From positions 83,924,362 through 83,988,361 of the forward strand of contig OX393549.1 of NCBI GenBank assembly GCA_947650365.1: 64,000 nt of DNA. The letters run 5' to 3'. Each line of letters starts with the position of its first letter. Position 1 is the first letter of the stretch. The notes under the pieces were generated by a model, which ran no database searches, was not told where the DNA came from, and saw only the letters and a program-made list of their open reading frames with translations. Of the stretch, positions 46,628 to 60,150 are shown in pieces. The position numbers and the translations under genes are program-made. Origin of the DNA: Chamaelirium japonicum (Eukaryota; Streptophyta; Magnoliopsida; Liliales; Melanthiaceae).

Positions 46628-47025
46628 ATAATTTTGCTTTCGTGTGTCGATTCCTTGTCTCCTTAGCGATGTGGCGCTTAGAGAGATCAATTTTGTCAGA
46701 ATAATTATAACAGGTGATAGCAAGGTATCCCTTTTTTTTGCAACAATAATAATGAAGAGGGAAAGAGACGGGGCTCGTTAAACTATCATAATTCGTGATA
46801 ACAAAGTTCGATCTTGTCTGCGACGATAACCTACAATAACAATGAAAGGAAGGGGGATAGGAGAGTCTCAATTTTTAAGAAAAATATAAGAAAGGAAGTC
46901 CCCATCCAATAAAATCAAGAGCAATGCTATTCAACCTGAACGTTTAACCCGGCAGATTGTTTAACTAGAATGGCGTGGCATCCAGTCAAAGAATTTCAAT
47001 TAATCTTCTCGAAGGCCCTCGTGGT

Positions 47026-47570
47026 GTTTTTTTTTTTTTTTTTTTTGAGACCCTTAGTTTCACCTTGAGACCCTTAAGGAGGGCTGAAGCCCTAGCTTCA
47101 TTTTGAAAAGAAACCAACAGCCACCAGATCTAGGGCATCCGACCCGTCAACCCGATATGACGACGCCCGAGCATCTGTTGCAGCTTGCACCCAACCCAAA
47201 CCAAAAAAAAAAACCCTATCGCCGAGGAAGGAGGAAGACGCCGAAGCGTCGCAACCCGTAGCTCTCAGCATCCTCGGGCGGTCGGACCTTGGCGATTCCC
47301 CCTCCTCCTTCGTGGCTCCTTGTGTGAAGATCGCCATGCGAGGAAGCAGATCCGATAATCCTCTTTCCTTCTTCTTTTTCCCCTTTCTCCTCTCTTTCCC
47401 TTTTCATCTTTGTTCTTTCTTAGCTCCTTTCCTTCTTCCGCGGATGAGTCTTCTAAGTTCTAACTCTTTGACAACCGTCAATCGACCACTCCAAGTCTCC
47501 AACAAGGCGCGCGCTGCCTCTCTGAGTGCTACTCGAAGAACTCAAGTAAATACTTGAAATTTGTGCTCAT
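47026..47570 (-). mobile_element. Second LINE-type insertion (3' end with poly-A)
   Basis: A poly-T run (about 47026-47046) is followed by 'gagacccttagtttcacct' and a repeat of 'gagacccttaaggagg' type, a 3' end different from the LINE at 44975. On the minus strand the sequence continues through a short open frame (47337-47098) without a recognisable domain. A CT-rich stretch (47350-47440) follows. It lies where copy 2 of the tandem block is interrupted. Confidence 0.5.
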
Positions 47571-47693
47571 CTCTTTGATCTATTGATTCTGTGTTTTTAA
47601 ATAAATTTAGGTGATTTTAACTTACACCCCCACAATTAGATCATATTTGAGTAACAACCCAACTTTACCCCAAATTGAGCTACCTTTCATATT

Positions 47694-47885
47694 AGGGCAA
47701 ATTACATAAACCTCCCCTAAACTATGGGGGTAGTTTTACATTGGTCCCTCAACTTTTTTTTTTGAACAAATAAATCCCCAAACTATGCAATGTTAACAAC
47801 TTGACGCCTCCGTTAATTTTTCAGCGTCAGATTTAACGGAAATGGATGACGTGCCCAATATTAATATTTTTACTTCCGCGATATT

Positions 47886-47956
<71 letters not shown>

Positions 47957-48499
47957 CGACCCAACCCTATGGCAGCCGGAGTTGCAGGGCAAGCTCTGTC
48001 CCCTGGCCTTTCAGGCAGCCCGACCACCACCTCCTTCTCCCATCCTCCTCGACATCCCGAAGCCACCCCATGTCCCCCGGATCGCCGATGGCATTCTCGT
48101 GAAGCCCCCGACCCAACCCCATGGTAGCCCTCCACAACCCGTTCCCTCGCACCACCTCAAACCCCCCTCCTCCTTGCGTCTCGGGCCCCGCGTCGGTCAC
48201 GGCCTGTGCACACCGGAGGCGCTGCGCGAGGCACGCCGACGGCTGTGCCAAGTCGAGAGGAAGGAGGAGGGTGGGGGTGGGGGTGGCGGCCGGAGTTGCA
48301 GAGCAGCCTCCCTCCCCACTTTTGGTTCTGTTTTGAAGGAAGACGATGGGGTAATTTAGTCATTTGACATATTTCATCTGTGGATGACAACGATTTCAAA
48401 TTGGTTCATAGTTTGATGGTTTATTTGTTCAAAAAAAAAGTTTAGGGACCAATGTGAAACTACCCCCATAGTTCAAGGGAGGTTTATGTAATTTTCCCT
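47694..48499. mobile_element. Pack-MULE-like element with long terminal inverted repeats
   Basis: Inverted ends of about 85-90 bp: 'agggcaaattacataaacc' at 47694 mirrors 'agggaaaattacataaacc' read from 48499. The similarity continues through 'actatgggggtagttt' and 'ggtccct' to a poly-A/T stretch. The interior (47840-48360) is very different in base use: a CT tract of about 64 bp (47890-47953), then a GC-rich block with overlapping proline-rich or arginine-rich frames. This looks like the leader and first exon of a gene picked up between MULE-type ends. No known domain is recognisable. The flanks 'tcatatt' and 'tcttatt' are only roughly alike. Confidence 0.65.
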
Positions 48500-48761
48500 T
48501 CTTATTATGTGTAAACCAATAGTTTTAAAACCACATATGTAATTTGTGTAACAAAGAATGACTTATGGGTCGGCCCTACCGAAGTTGGACAGCTGAAGGT
48601 AAAAATTTGGATTGTGAGGAGTTCATAAAATTTTGGATCAGGGGATTCGCCCCCGAACAGGGGGGCTACCATCCCCCTGTAAGACACCAAGCCCCTTGAG
48701 CATGGGCATGCATAAGTGCTATAACTATATGCCCCCCTTCCAAAAATTCCAAGTTATGCCA

Positions 48762-49430
48762 TTGGTGAGGGGGGTTAGGCATGGACACCCAACCTGTTTA
48801 TTAAGGACGCCCTGAAAGAAAAATCCAAAGACAATTACATACTAAACAGAGGACGGAGGCAACCCAAGTGGTCGGGTCATACCCACGCTCCACTCGACCA
48901 CCGAAATCAAATATATATATTCAAAAACCTCATCTACCGAGCGTCGTTTGTACATTGGAGAAGACACTATCGTTACACTCTCTCCACACATGTCAAACCA
49001 CTGCAAATATCTAAACATGTCACTCATCTTGTTGTCTCCATCGATTTATCGAACATAGCTTAATTCTGCGCCAGGAGGTCCACAATGCCAACAAAGATGG
49101 TGGTGGTCGCTCTCACACATCCGGTGCTGAACGGACATGCTTCCACACCTCCGTCTCTAGTGGACAACGAAGCATTGTCTTTCTCAAGCTAGAGTCACAA
49201 CAAGGACAAGACAATCTGCAATGCTTGGGTGCCTGTGCCATTGAAGATTGACCCTCGTCGGAATGCGGTCCTTAAGTATTATCCACATGTAGATGTGAAT
49301 TTTCAATGGAACCCTCACCTTCGACAAACAGGTCGCCACTAGGCAAACGAGGCCGTACATTGATGAGAACCTGTAGAACGAGTGAACTAAGAAGCTACCC
49401 CCTCAGTCCCAATACCAATAAACAAAATTC
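48762..49430 (-). mobile_element. LINE 3' part, copy 2 of the duplicated block
   Basis: Copy of the 44975-46440 LINE end: 'ggttaggcatggac' and 'gtttattaaggacg' at the 3' side, 'DMCGESVT' on the minus strand (about 48980), and the zf-RVT region shared through 'agagtcacaacaaggacaa' and 'gccattgaagattgaccct'. It lacks the poly-T lead and the Cassandra insertion seen in copy 1. That shows the site before the Cassandra insertion and helps date that event as later than the duplication, or unique to one copy. Confidence 0.7.
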
Positions 49431-49502
49431 TATTTACCCTTCAAATAAATAAATAAATAAATAAACAAAATTCTATTTGTTGAAGGTCCTTATATTTTGC
49501 TT

Positions 49503-49634
49503 GAGTAATGCTATTTGAAGATATTGCAGAACAACTCTGTGGGACAATCCGCGGTGGTGCAGGACGTCGGTCAGCGATCACCGCCACATGTTGTCTCGCG
49601 AAGTTGTCCCGCAGCATGTTAAAATACATTACTC
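49503..49634. mobile_element. Foldback MITE, copy 2
   Basis: 'gagtaatgctatttgaa' at 49503 pairs with the complement of 'acattactc' at 49634; the middle has 'gggacaatccgcggtgg'. It is the duplicate of the element at 46442 and is somewhat shorter. Confidence 0.65.
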
Positions 49635-49690
49635 ATTTTGCATGCTCTGGTGTGTCGATTCCTTGTCTCCTTAGCGATGTGGCCTCGAGC

Positions 49691-50298
49691 TTTAGGCCTC
49701 ATGGTAAATTTAAGGACAACAAAGGACCTCGTATCTATCTGGGCTTAACTCCTCTCCACTTATGATCATCTCCCTATGGGTCGTTGACACATTGGGCGAT
49801 CACAATTTCAATGGCTATGATCTATGGTCAGGGGATAAACGCTAGGGTATGTATGCCACCACCACCACCACCAAGGATGGATCAATGAATCGAATCTTGC
49901 AGGGGAGAGTGTTAGAAAAATCTTTGGGGGGGGGGGGGGGGGGGTAGGGTCTTAAATCTTGTTAAAAATTCAGGAGGGCCAAACTACTATAATTTTAAAA
50001 TAATCCTACATAATACTATTATAATAAAGGGTTTTCTTTCAAATCTAGGGAAGACACGCCTCCCCTCTCGGATCCATCCCAGACCACCACCTCCCGCCGT
50101 TGCTCACCGTCGTCATCCACCACCGTCCATCGCTGGCCACCAGGTGGTGGCCGTCAGGCGGTGGTTGGCTAGGGTGGCGGTGGTAGACGGTGGCCGGCGG
50201 GCGACAGCAGACGGTCGGTTGTCGGCGGGGTGATGTCCGTCGGCAACGGAGGTATAGGCAGTGGCCGGCAAGTGGTGGGCGGGGCCGGTGGTGGTACC
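49691..50298. other. Spacer before the Copia element
   Basis: No gene is seen. It holds a (cca)n microsatellite near 49856-49872, a poly-G run (49926-49944) and a GC-rich stretch of 'ggtggcggtgg' type (50090-50290). The overlapping short frames there are compositional. The last five bases, 'gtacc', are the target duplication of the Copia element that follows. Confidence 0.5.
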
Positions 50299-53200
50299 TG
50301 TTGGAAATCTAATCGTTCTAAACTGGCAAACTTTGGAATCAAATTCTTAATATTAAATAATTTTAGCAATTAAAATATTTGCAAGCAAAGGCATATCACA
50401 AATTTCTTTTAGAAATTGTTTGCCAAGGCAGAGCGGGTTCTATGGAACCGTCATTCACCTTGCCGAACTTTTCTAAAAGAGATAAATAATCTATCTCTAA
50501 TTATTTAGGTTTCTCTATTAGATGCAAATTGATTAATTAGAATGATAGGACAAGAGTAGAGTTAGAAACTCTGGCCTGTGGTCGAAACGTGCTAGGCACT
50601 GTCCCAAGAAACTTATTGCCCCCCTCGTGCGGGTCTCGTGGCAATGGTTCTCGGAGATATGACGACCCCGGTCAGGCGACCTCCTTCTCGTCGGCACGAC
50701 TCCAAGAAGGCTTTGCGAACCTTGTAGACTTTCAGGAACCCAGCGACTCGATGACGATCTTCTCGAGGCCGGGAGGTAGCACCGCAACAAGGCTTTGGTC
50801 CGAGAGAGGAAGTCTCTTCGGAGCAAAGGGGCAGCACCACAGCAACACGGCACGAGAGAATGGGAGAGAGAGAGAGGCAGCAAGTAGGGAGGAATTCCGA
50901 TTTTCGGAGTGTGTGTAAATCCCATAGCTGCACCGGGCCTTATATAGGCCTCGGACTGTTAATGGGAGGCTGAAAGAGGGGAGCGGTTAATGGGCTGCGA
51001 TTAAGCCCATTAACCTCGCACGTTACAGCTCGCAGCGAGCCTGTACGTAACGGCTAGCATGCAGCGCTTCTCGCGTAACGGCTAGTGTCCCAAATGGTAA
51101 ATAATAAATAGTGGAGGACTTAAAAGCAAAAAGCAAAAATAGGGCAGGTGTGGACCAGCCCATTTCGGAGGTGCTATCGTGTCCGGGTCCGCGGGCGTAC
51201 ACACACGCGCCGCCCAGCCCATGCCCAAGCCCAAGCCCGGCCCGGCCCGGCTCGGCTCGGCACGGCACACACACGCGCGCGCGTGTGTGGGCTAGTGGAG
51301 CCCCTCCTCTAGTGTGATGACTAGTGGGGGGAAGTGGGGAATCCTATTTAAGTTGGTAGGGGATTTTTCCCCTTACCGATATGGGACTAAAAGCCCATTC
51401 CTTTGTGTGGTTTTAAAACACACACCCAACAATCCCCCACATGTGTTTAAAACCACTAAATATTAAATAATTTAAAAAATTCAAAATATAAAGTAAAAGG
51501 ACTTTGCTGGATTCCTTATACTACGCAGTAGGTGTAGGTACCTTCCGGTTTGAACCTCCACTTAGTACAGTTGTATACATCCGTGAGGACTTGGTGGACT
51601 ACGCCTTGAACCAGTCTCATTTATCGGGTTTCTACAAGTAGTACACGTAGTACAGTTTTCGATGGTTCTAAGCGGGTTGCGCTATTAATGGCCTTGCGCA
51701 GATATCTTTTCTTGTATGTTTCTAGGGAGCAGCCCTGGTCCCAGAGTTGTGGCCTCACAACGACATACATATAGGTAAGTCCTAATAGGGGTGTGAGCAA
51801 GGCGACACCCCGCCTCATGGGTCTTGGACTTATTAAGAGTTTTAAACTCATCCTACCCCTTGCTTTTAATAAGCACTGACGTCATAGGGACGGGAGCATT
51901 ATTCAGTGCTCCTCATTTTCAATCACTACTACAGTTTGTTTCTACCCATTGAACCTCCGTGAGGTTGGGTTCCCACTGCGGTGATTTTTCTTATGGGCTT
52001 AATCCCATCCCCCTCGACGATTCTAAGACCACTGTCCTAGATAGGCCCTTAGTTAGATGATCCGCCAAATTCTTTTCGGATCTAACAAAGTCTAGGGCAA
52101 TTATTTGATTTTTCATCTTATATCTGAGAGATCTATGTCTCACTTTCAGATGTCGATTTATTTTCACGTCAGCATTTTCTTGATTACATTTATCAATAGC
52201 TGATCGACAATCACAATGGATAGATATAGCCGGTAAAGGCTTTTCTATCAATGGGATCTCATATAGAAGATCTCGAAGCCATTCTGCTTCTGTGCTAGTG
52301 GTATCTAGCGCTATCATTTCTGATTCCATGGTACTCCTAGCTATAACAGTTTGTTTAGTGGATTTCCAAGATATGGCTCCACCTCCTTGTAGGAATACAT
52401 ATCCGGTTGTGGACTTAATATCTATTGAGTCACTAATCCAGTTAGCATCAGAGTATCCCTCTAATACAGCTGGATATCCACTATAGTGGAGACCGTATGA
52501 TATGGTTCCCTTAAGATATCTAAAAATTCTTTCTAACGCATTCCAATGGGACAAATTTGGGTTAGACGTATAACGACTAAGTCTATTTACCGCGTAAGCG
52601 ATATCGGGTCGAGTATAGTTTGCTAGAAAACCTAGCGATCCTATGATTTGAGCATACTCGCTCTGTAGTCTAGGAAGTCCAGTATTCTTTGTTAGATGGG
52701 TATTTGGATCATATGGTGTGGATACAGGTTGACAATCGGGATCGTAAAATTTCCTAAGGATTTTCTCGACATAGTGGGATTGGGATAACACTAAACCATT
52801 GTTCTTCCTAATGATCTTAGTGTTCAAAATAACGTCGGCTTGTCCTAAATCTTTCATGTCAAAGTTTTGGGACAAAAACTGTTTGATATCATTTATGATT
52901 TGTATGTTTGAACCGAATATCAGAATATCGTCAACATACAAACATAAAATGACAATATTATTACCATCTACTTTATGGTATACACATTCATCCGTTGAAT
53001 TGATATCAAATCCATAGGATAAGATAACTTCATCGAATTTCATATGCCATTGTTTTGGGGCTTGTTTAAGTCCATAGAGGGATCGAATTAACTTACACAC
53101 CTTTCCCTCTTGTCCAGGTGCAGTAAATCCCTCGGGTTGGTCCATGTATATTTCCTCATTAAGGTCGCCATTCAAGAAAGCAGTCTTTACATCCATTTGA

Positions 53201-56200
53201 TGTATGACTAGCTTATATATTGAAGCTAAGGCGATGAGGATCCTAATCGTGGTTATCCTAGCGATAGGTGAGTAGACATCAAAGTAGTCTATCCCTGGTT
53301 TTTGAGTAAAGCCCTTGGCTACAAGTCGTGCCTTAAATTTATCTATGGTACCGTCGGGTCTAAGCTTTTTCTTAAACACCCATTTACATCCTATGGTTTT
53401 ACAACCAGGAGGTAAATTGGTGAGTTCCCAGGTATGGTTTTGAAGTATGGATTGGATCTCGTTATCTATGGCTTCTTTCCAAAAAGGTGAGTCTATGGAC
53501 TTCATTGCATCTGTATATGTGGAAGGGGAGTTCTCCACCATAAGTGCATAGAAGTCATCAAAGACTTTCTCTACACGGGCACGTTTACTCCTCCTAGGTT
53601 CGGTTTGGGTTACCGGTTCAGTCTGGTCTTCAGGTTCTAATTGGACTTCAGGTTCGATCTGAGTCACCTGATTAGAACTGGAGGCCTGGTTATTGGTATT
53701 AATCCTAGTGTTGATCCTAGTCTTATACGGAAAGATGTTTTCGAAGTATGAAGCATCTCTTGCTTCGATTATGGTGTTATTGGCTATTTCGCTTATTTCA
53801 GAGTTAAACACTAAAAAACGATTAGCGTTACTGTCTGAAGCGTAGCCAATAAAGATGGCATCTACAGTCTTAGGTCCTATCTTCTTCCTTTTGTTATCGG
53901 GGATTTTTACCTTAGCTAGGCACCCCCACACTTTTAGGTATTCTAAGTTAGGTTTCCTATGTTTCCATACTTCGTATGGGGTCAAGTCATTATGTTTGAA
54001 CGGAATGCGGTTAAGGATAAAACAAGCCGTCATTAGGGCTTCCCCCCACAAGTTCTCTGGCGCTCCAGAGCTTAGTAACATGGAATTGACCATGTTCATT
54101 AGGGTTCTGTTTTTCCTCTCCGCTACACCGTTGGATTGGGGAGTGTAAGGAGCTGTGACTTCATGGAGTATTCCATAGTCATCACAGTACTCACTTAACT
54201 CATTTGAGGTGTACTCCCCTCCTCGGTCTGACCTAAGGATCTTAATGGATTCGTCTAATTGGTTTTCAACCAGAGCTCTGTAAATTTTAAATTTACTGAG
54301 TACTTCATCCTTAGTTTTAATTAGGTATAGGTGGCAATATTTTGAAGCGTCATCTATGAACGTTACAAAATATCTATTGCCACCTCTCGAGGTTCTCCCA
54401 GAATCACAGACATCGCTGTGAATTAATTCAAGTATATGGGAGTCTCGATCGATGGTTTTAAAAGATTTCTTAGGTAGTTTGGCTTCTACGCATATCTCGC
54501 ACTTGTCGAGATTCCTAGTATCGGATTTAGGAATAATGTTTAAGGTCATGAGTTTCTTAATAGAATTATAATTTACATGACCTAGTCTTTGGTGCCAAGT
54601 GACCGAAGACTCAACATTCAGAATTGTAGACGAAGGATTAAAGACATTTAATTTAAATAAGCCATCACAAAGAAATCCTTTTCCAATAAAATTCATTCCT
54701 TTAGTTATTACAACTTTATTGGACTCAAATACAAGCTTATAGCCTTGTTGGACTAATAAGGACCCACTAATTAAATTCCTCCTAATCTCCGGAACGTGGT
54801 GGACTCCGCGCAGGGTTAGGGTCTTCTCCGACGTCAGCTTCAGGTCGATCCGTCCTATCCCTAGCACACGAGCCTCAGCATTGTTCCCCATGCTTACAGC
54901 TCCTCCACTTGAGACCTGATAGGTGGAAAACAAAGATTGATCAGAGCAAACATGAATGTTAGCTCCTGTGTCAATCCACCAATCAAATGCTTGAAAGGTC
55001 ATGTTAACTTCAGGGGTGAAGAGAACAGACCTGAAAGCGGTCCCAGAAGAGCCAGCTCCAGAGGTCACCATGTTGACTTGGGAGCCGGGTGGCGTTGGAC
55101 CATTTCTTCTTGGATTTGGAGGTGGTGCTGTCTTCTTGTAGAAGCATTGGTTGGCCATGTGATTGGTCCGACCGCAGACATAGCAGCAACGCACTCCTTC
55201 CTTCTTTTGGTCCTTGGGATGGTTTGGGTTATGGTTGCTATGGTAGGGCTTCTTGGTATATGGCTTAGGCTTAGGGTGAAAGGGTTTCTTCTGGAACTTA
55301 TGTCTAGGTTTTTGGAATGGTTTAGACGGTTGACCCTCTACGTTGTTGACCTTGGGTTTGGATTCAGAGGATCCCTTTTCCCTGAGCCTATGTTGCTCCT
55401 CAATTCTAATAGAGTTTAGAACTTGAGTTAGGGTTAGGTCACCTTGGGTATGACTTAGGTGCTTAGAGAATTCAGACCAAGAAGCAGGTAGTTTATCTAT
55501 AAGACAAGCTATCTGGAAGGTTTCATCAAGGGTGGAACCATTAGTCTTCAGATGTTGGACTAGGTTCTCAAACTCATGAATCTGATCATTCATGGGTTTG
55601 GAGTCAACCATTTTGAAGCTGTTGAAGTCAGACGCTTTGAAGCGTTTTACTCCAGCATCATCTAGGCCATACTTACGCTCTAGGGTATCCCATAGGTCCT
55701 TAGGGTTTTGAATGGTATAATAGATATCGTATAATCTATCAGATAAGGCCCCTAGGATCCTATGAAGGCCATGGTAGTTGATTTCTTCTGGAGTTCTAGT
55801 GGGAATGCTAGAAGTTGGTTCAGATTCAGGTTGAGAAGTGGAGGCTCGGGTACGACGAGTTTGACTAGACCCGTTAGAGACTCCTGGTGCGGTTTCACCT
55901 ATGGCTGACAGTAACCCAAGTGTGGTTAGCCAGAATCGCATCTGGTTTTGCCACCTCTTGAAGTTCGACCCGTCAAACTTCTCGGGTTTAGCACTAAGGG
56001 TTTCACGGTTTGGTGAGGCCATTTCGGACCAAAATTAGGAGTTGTAATATGTGGATTGAAAAACAAGTTTTGTCAATTTTAAAGTACACCTAGATAGATT
56101 CGACTTTTAGAAGTCCAAATGAAACTTCCAAATCCTAACGGCCAGATGGGCTCCAGGTAGGAGGTGGAGCACTAGGCTCGCTCAAATACCAAGCTACCTT

Positions 56201-57571
56201 GGGCAATTTAATGCCGGTTTGACAAGCCTTTCTAGACACCGTAGGCAGTGGAATATTTCAATGACGACTTTTAGTCTTTTCTATAATCTATGCTTCTAAT
56301 TTACTTTTGTAGAAAATAGTTTTGTAATTAGTAGCAACTAATAGGTAGCACGAAATAAAGACTAATAGATGATCACGTAGGCTAACTTAGTGAGCACGTT
56401 GCAAAGAAAATAACTTATGAACGATTAAATTACAATAAGTTTCTTGGATTGTTGGAAATCTAATCGTTCTAAACTGGCAAACTTTGGAATCAAATTCTTA
56501 ATATTAAATAATTTTAGCAATTAAAATATTTGCAAGCAAAGGCATATCACAAATTTCTTTTAGAAATTGTTTGCCAAGGCAGAGCGGGTTCTATGGAACC
56601 GTCATTCACCTTGCCGAACTTTTCTAAAAGAGATAAATAATCTATCTCTAATTATTTAGGTTTCTCTATTAGATGCAAATTGATTAATTAGAATGATAGG
56701 ACAAGAGTAGAGTTAGAAACTCTGGCCTGTGGTCGAAACGTGCTAGGCACTGTCCCAAGAAACTTATTGCCCCCCTCGTGCGGGTCTCGTGGCAATGGTT
56801 CTCGGAGATATGACGACCCCGGTCAGGCGACCTCCTTCTCGTCGGCACGACTCCAAGAAGGCTTTGCGAACCTTGTAGACTTTCAGGAACCCAGCGACTC
56901 GATGACGATCTTCTCGAGGCCGGGAGGTAGCACCGCAACAAGGCTTTGGTCCGAGAGAGGAAGTCTCTTCGGAGCAAAGGGGCAGCACCACAGCAACACG
57001 GCACGAGAGAATGGGAGAGAGAGAGAGGCAGCAAGTAGGGAGGAATTCCGATTTTCGGAGTGTGTGTAAATCCCATAGCTGCACCGGGCCTTATATAGGC
57101 CTCGGGCTGTTAATGGGAGGCTGAAAGAGGGGAGCGGTTAATGGGCTGCGATTAAGCCCATTAACCTCGCACGTTACAGCTCGCAGCGAGCCTGTACGTA
57201 ACGGCTAGCATGCAGCGCTTCTCGCGTAACGGCTAGTGTCCCAAATGGTAAATAATAAATAGTGGAGGACTTAAAAGCAAAAAGCAAAAATAGGGCAGGT
57301 GTGGACCAGCCCATTTCGGAGGTGCTATCGTGTCCGGGTCCGCGGGCGCACACACACGCGCCGCCCAGCCCAGCCCATGCCCAAGCCCGGCTCGGCTCGG
57401 CACGGCACACACACGCGCGCACGTGTGTGGGCTAGTGGAGCCCCTCCTCTAGTGTGATGACTAGTGGGGGGAAGTGGGGAATCCTATTTAAGTTGGTAGG
57501 GGATTTTTCCCCTTACCGATATGGGACTAAAAGCCCATTCCTTTGTGTGGTTTTAAAACACACACCCAACA
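50299..57571 (-). mobile_element. Copia LTR retrotransposon (Tork-like), looks whole
   Basis: Complete insertion with LTRs 50299-51431 and 56450-57571 (TGTTGG...CCAACA, about 1.1 kb, only a few differences) and the 5-bp duplication 'gtacc' on both sides. One minus-strand frame (56022-51991, 1343 codons) encodes the whole polyprotein in Copia order. It has gag starting [20 protein letters not shown] with a CX2CX4HX4C knuckle ([15 protein letters not shown]), protease (DTGAN), integrase (HQRLGH, then D, D, E), reverse transcriptase (YVDDIL) and RNase H (SDANW). No break is apparent in it. The polypurine tract 'atgtgggggat' (minus) adjoins the 3' LTR. The base sequence next to the 5' LTR (minus: 'atccaagaaacttattg') is not the usual TGGTATCAGAGC. 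The insertion is young. A much older LTR of the same family lies at 1777. Confidence 0.95.
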
Positions 57572-57775
57572 GTACCTTGGTGGCATCCACCTAGGATTCG
57601 TCCCCTAGCAATAGATCGTTGTCATTTTAATATGAAACACGACGTGTCGCTCACTAAAGCGTCAGCGACTCATAGGGGCGACATCAGTGGAGGGGAGTCG
57701 AACTCTATCTATCTACAGCGACTCATTGATAGGTCTGTGCAAGGCGTAGATGGCCAGAAATCAGGTCAGACCATT

Positions 57776-59200
<1,425 letters not shown>

Positions 59201-59329
59201 TGAAAAAATTCAATACCATCTATCTCATATTTGATACATCCTGATGGTGGAAGCATTATTCTAAGGGCCATGGGATGAACTATGTTCAACTTTACCATAT
59301 ATTTTACAGCAGGACTACTATTCAACATG

Positions 59330-60150
59330 AATGTTTTACAAGTAATACTATTCGAACAATCTTCATCGACAAATACATTGAGAAACCAGACCCATGAACT
59401 GGTGGCGCCCCTAGGGCTCAATGCAAAATTATTCAAACAATCTCTATCAACTAGGTGTGTGCAGGATCCAAACCAAACTGATTAAACCGACCAAACCAAA
59501 CGATTTTAATCGGTTTTGACACACTCAATGGATCGGATTGGATTGGGTCTTTTAAAAACCGGCATGATTGGATCGGTTGACGGATTTGTAAATTTAAAAT
59601 TGACCTAAACCGAACCGTGAACGGACATGTATATACATATTATATTTTATTAAATATACCATATATCCTCATATATTCTTGATACCAACAACCTTTGCAA
59701 TACTATAAGATTACTCAAAATCAATTACAAATCGTATTTAAGCCTAATAATTGACAACAATTATTATTTTTTAAAGTTAAAACTAGGTTCTAATAGAATG
59801 GAAAAAAAACCCAACAAGCCTATGGGTCAAATGCCAAACTGACAATCCAATCCAAACCGACTTTAATTGGATTGGATTTCAATCTTAGTTCGGTTTGGAA
59901 ATCCTCAAAACCGACTTAAGGTTGAATCGGTTTGGGTTTTGTCTAAATAGGTTGGTTTTGAACCAATGCACACCCCTACTATCGACATACACATTGACAA
60001 ACTAGACCTATTAAGTGGTCATAGGGCCCAGGGCTCACTGCTTGGTGTGAACGTTGATGCACTGAGACCTAGGCCTCACCACCTCTTCATGAGTCTGGCT
60101 TGTCAATATGTTTGTCGATGGAGATTGTTCGAATAGCATTACTCATGTTT
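59330..60150. mobile_element. Host foldback MITE of the 59452 insertion
   Basis: 'agtaatactattcgaacaa' near 59343 is mirrored by 'ttgttcgaatagcattact' near 60126-60144. 'atcgacaaatacattgaga' and its inverted counterpart 'caatatgtttgtcgat' also pair, as do blocks around 'cagacccatgaa' and 'tcatgagtctgg'. The hAT-type MITE split one arm. A second member with ends 'gagtaatgctatttgtata' starts at 60641. Confidence 0.6.
59452..59978. mobile_element. hAT-type MITE inside another MITE
   Basis: The 527-bp element has ends 'taggtgtgtgcaggatcc' and, on the other strand, 'taggggtgtgcattggttc'. The flanks 'ctatcaac' (59444-59451) and 'ctatcgac' (59979-59986) form an 8-bp target duplication with one later change, as expected of hAT transposition. 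Both arms contain 'aaaccgacc'/'aatcggttt' repeats; the centre is AT-rich and non-coding. The flanking sequence belongs to the 'gagtaatgctatt' foldback family (about 59330-60150). Confidence 0.85.

Larger units (their letters stand above)
44640..49690. repeat. Tandem duplication of a ~1.7-kb block, later filled with insertions
   Basis: Three consecutive segments occur twice in the same order. X: 44640-44975 and 46700-47025 (sharing 'ggggctcgttaaactatca' and 'cgataacctacaataacaa'). L, a LINE 3' end: 44975-46440 and 48762-49430. M, a foldback MITE plus 'tgtcgattccttgtctcct': 46442-46675 and 49503-49680. In the first copy L holds a Cassandra element. In the second copy a second LINE and a Pack-MULE-like element lie between X and L. 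The simplest reading is a local tandem duplication followed by separate insertions. Confidence 0.75.
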
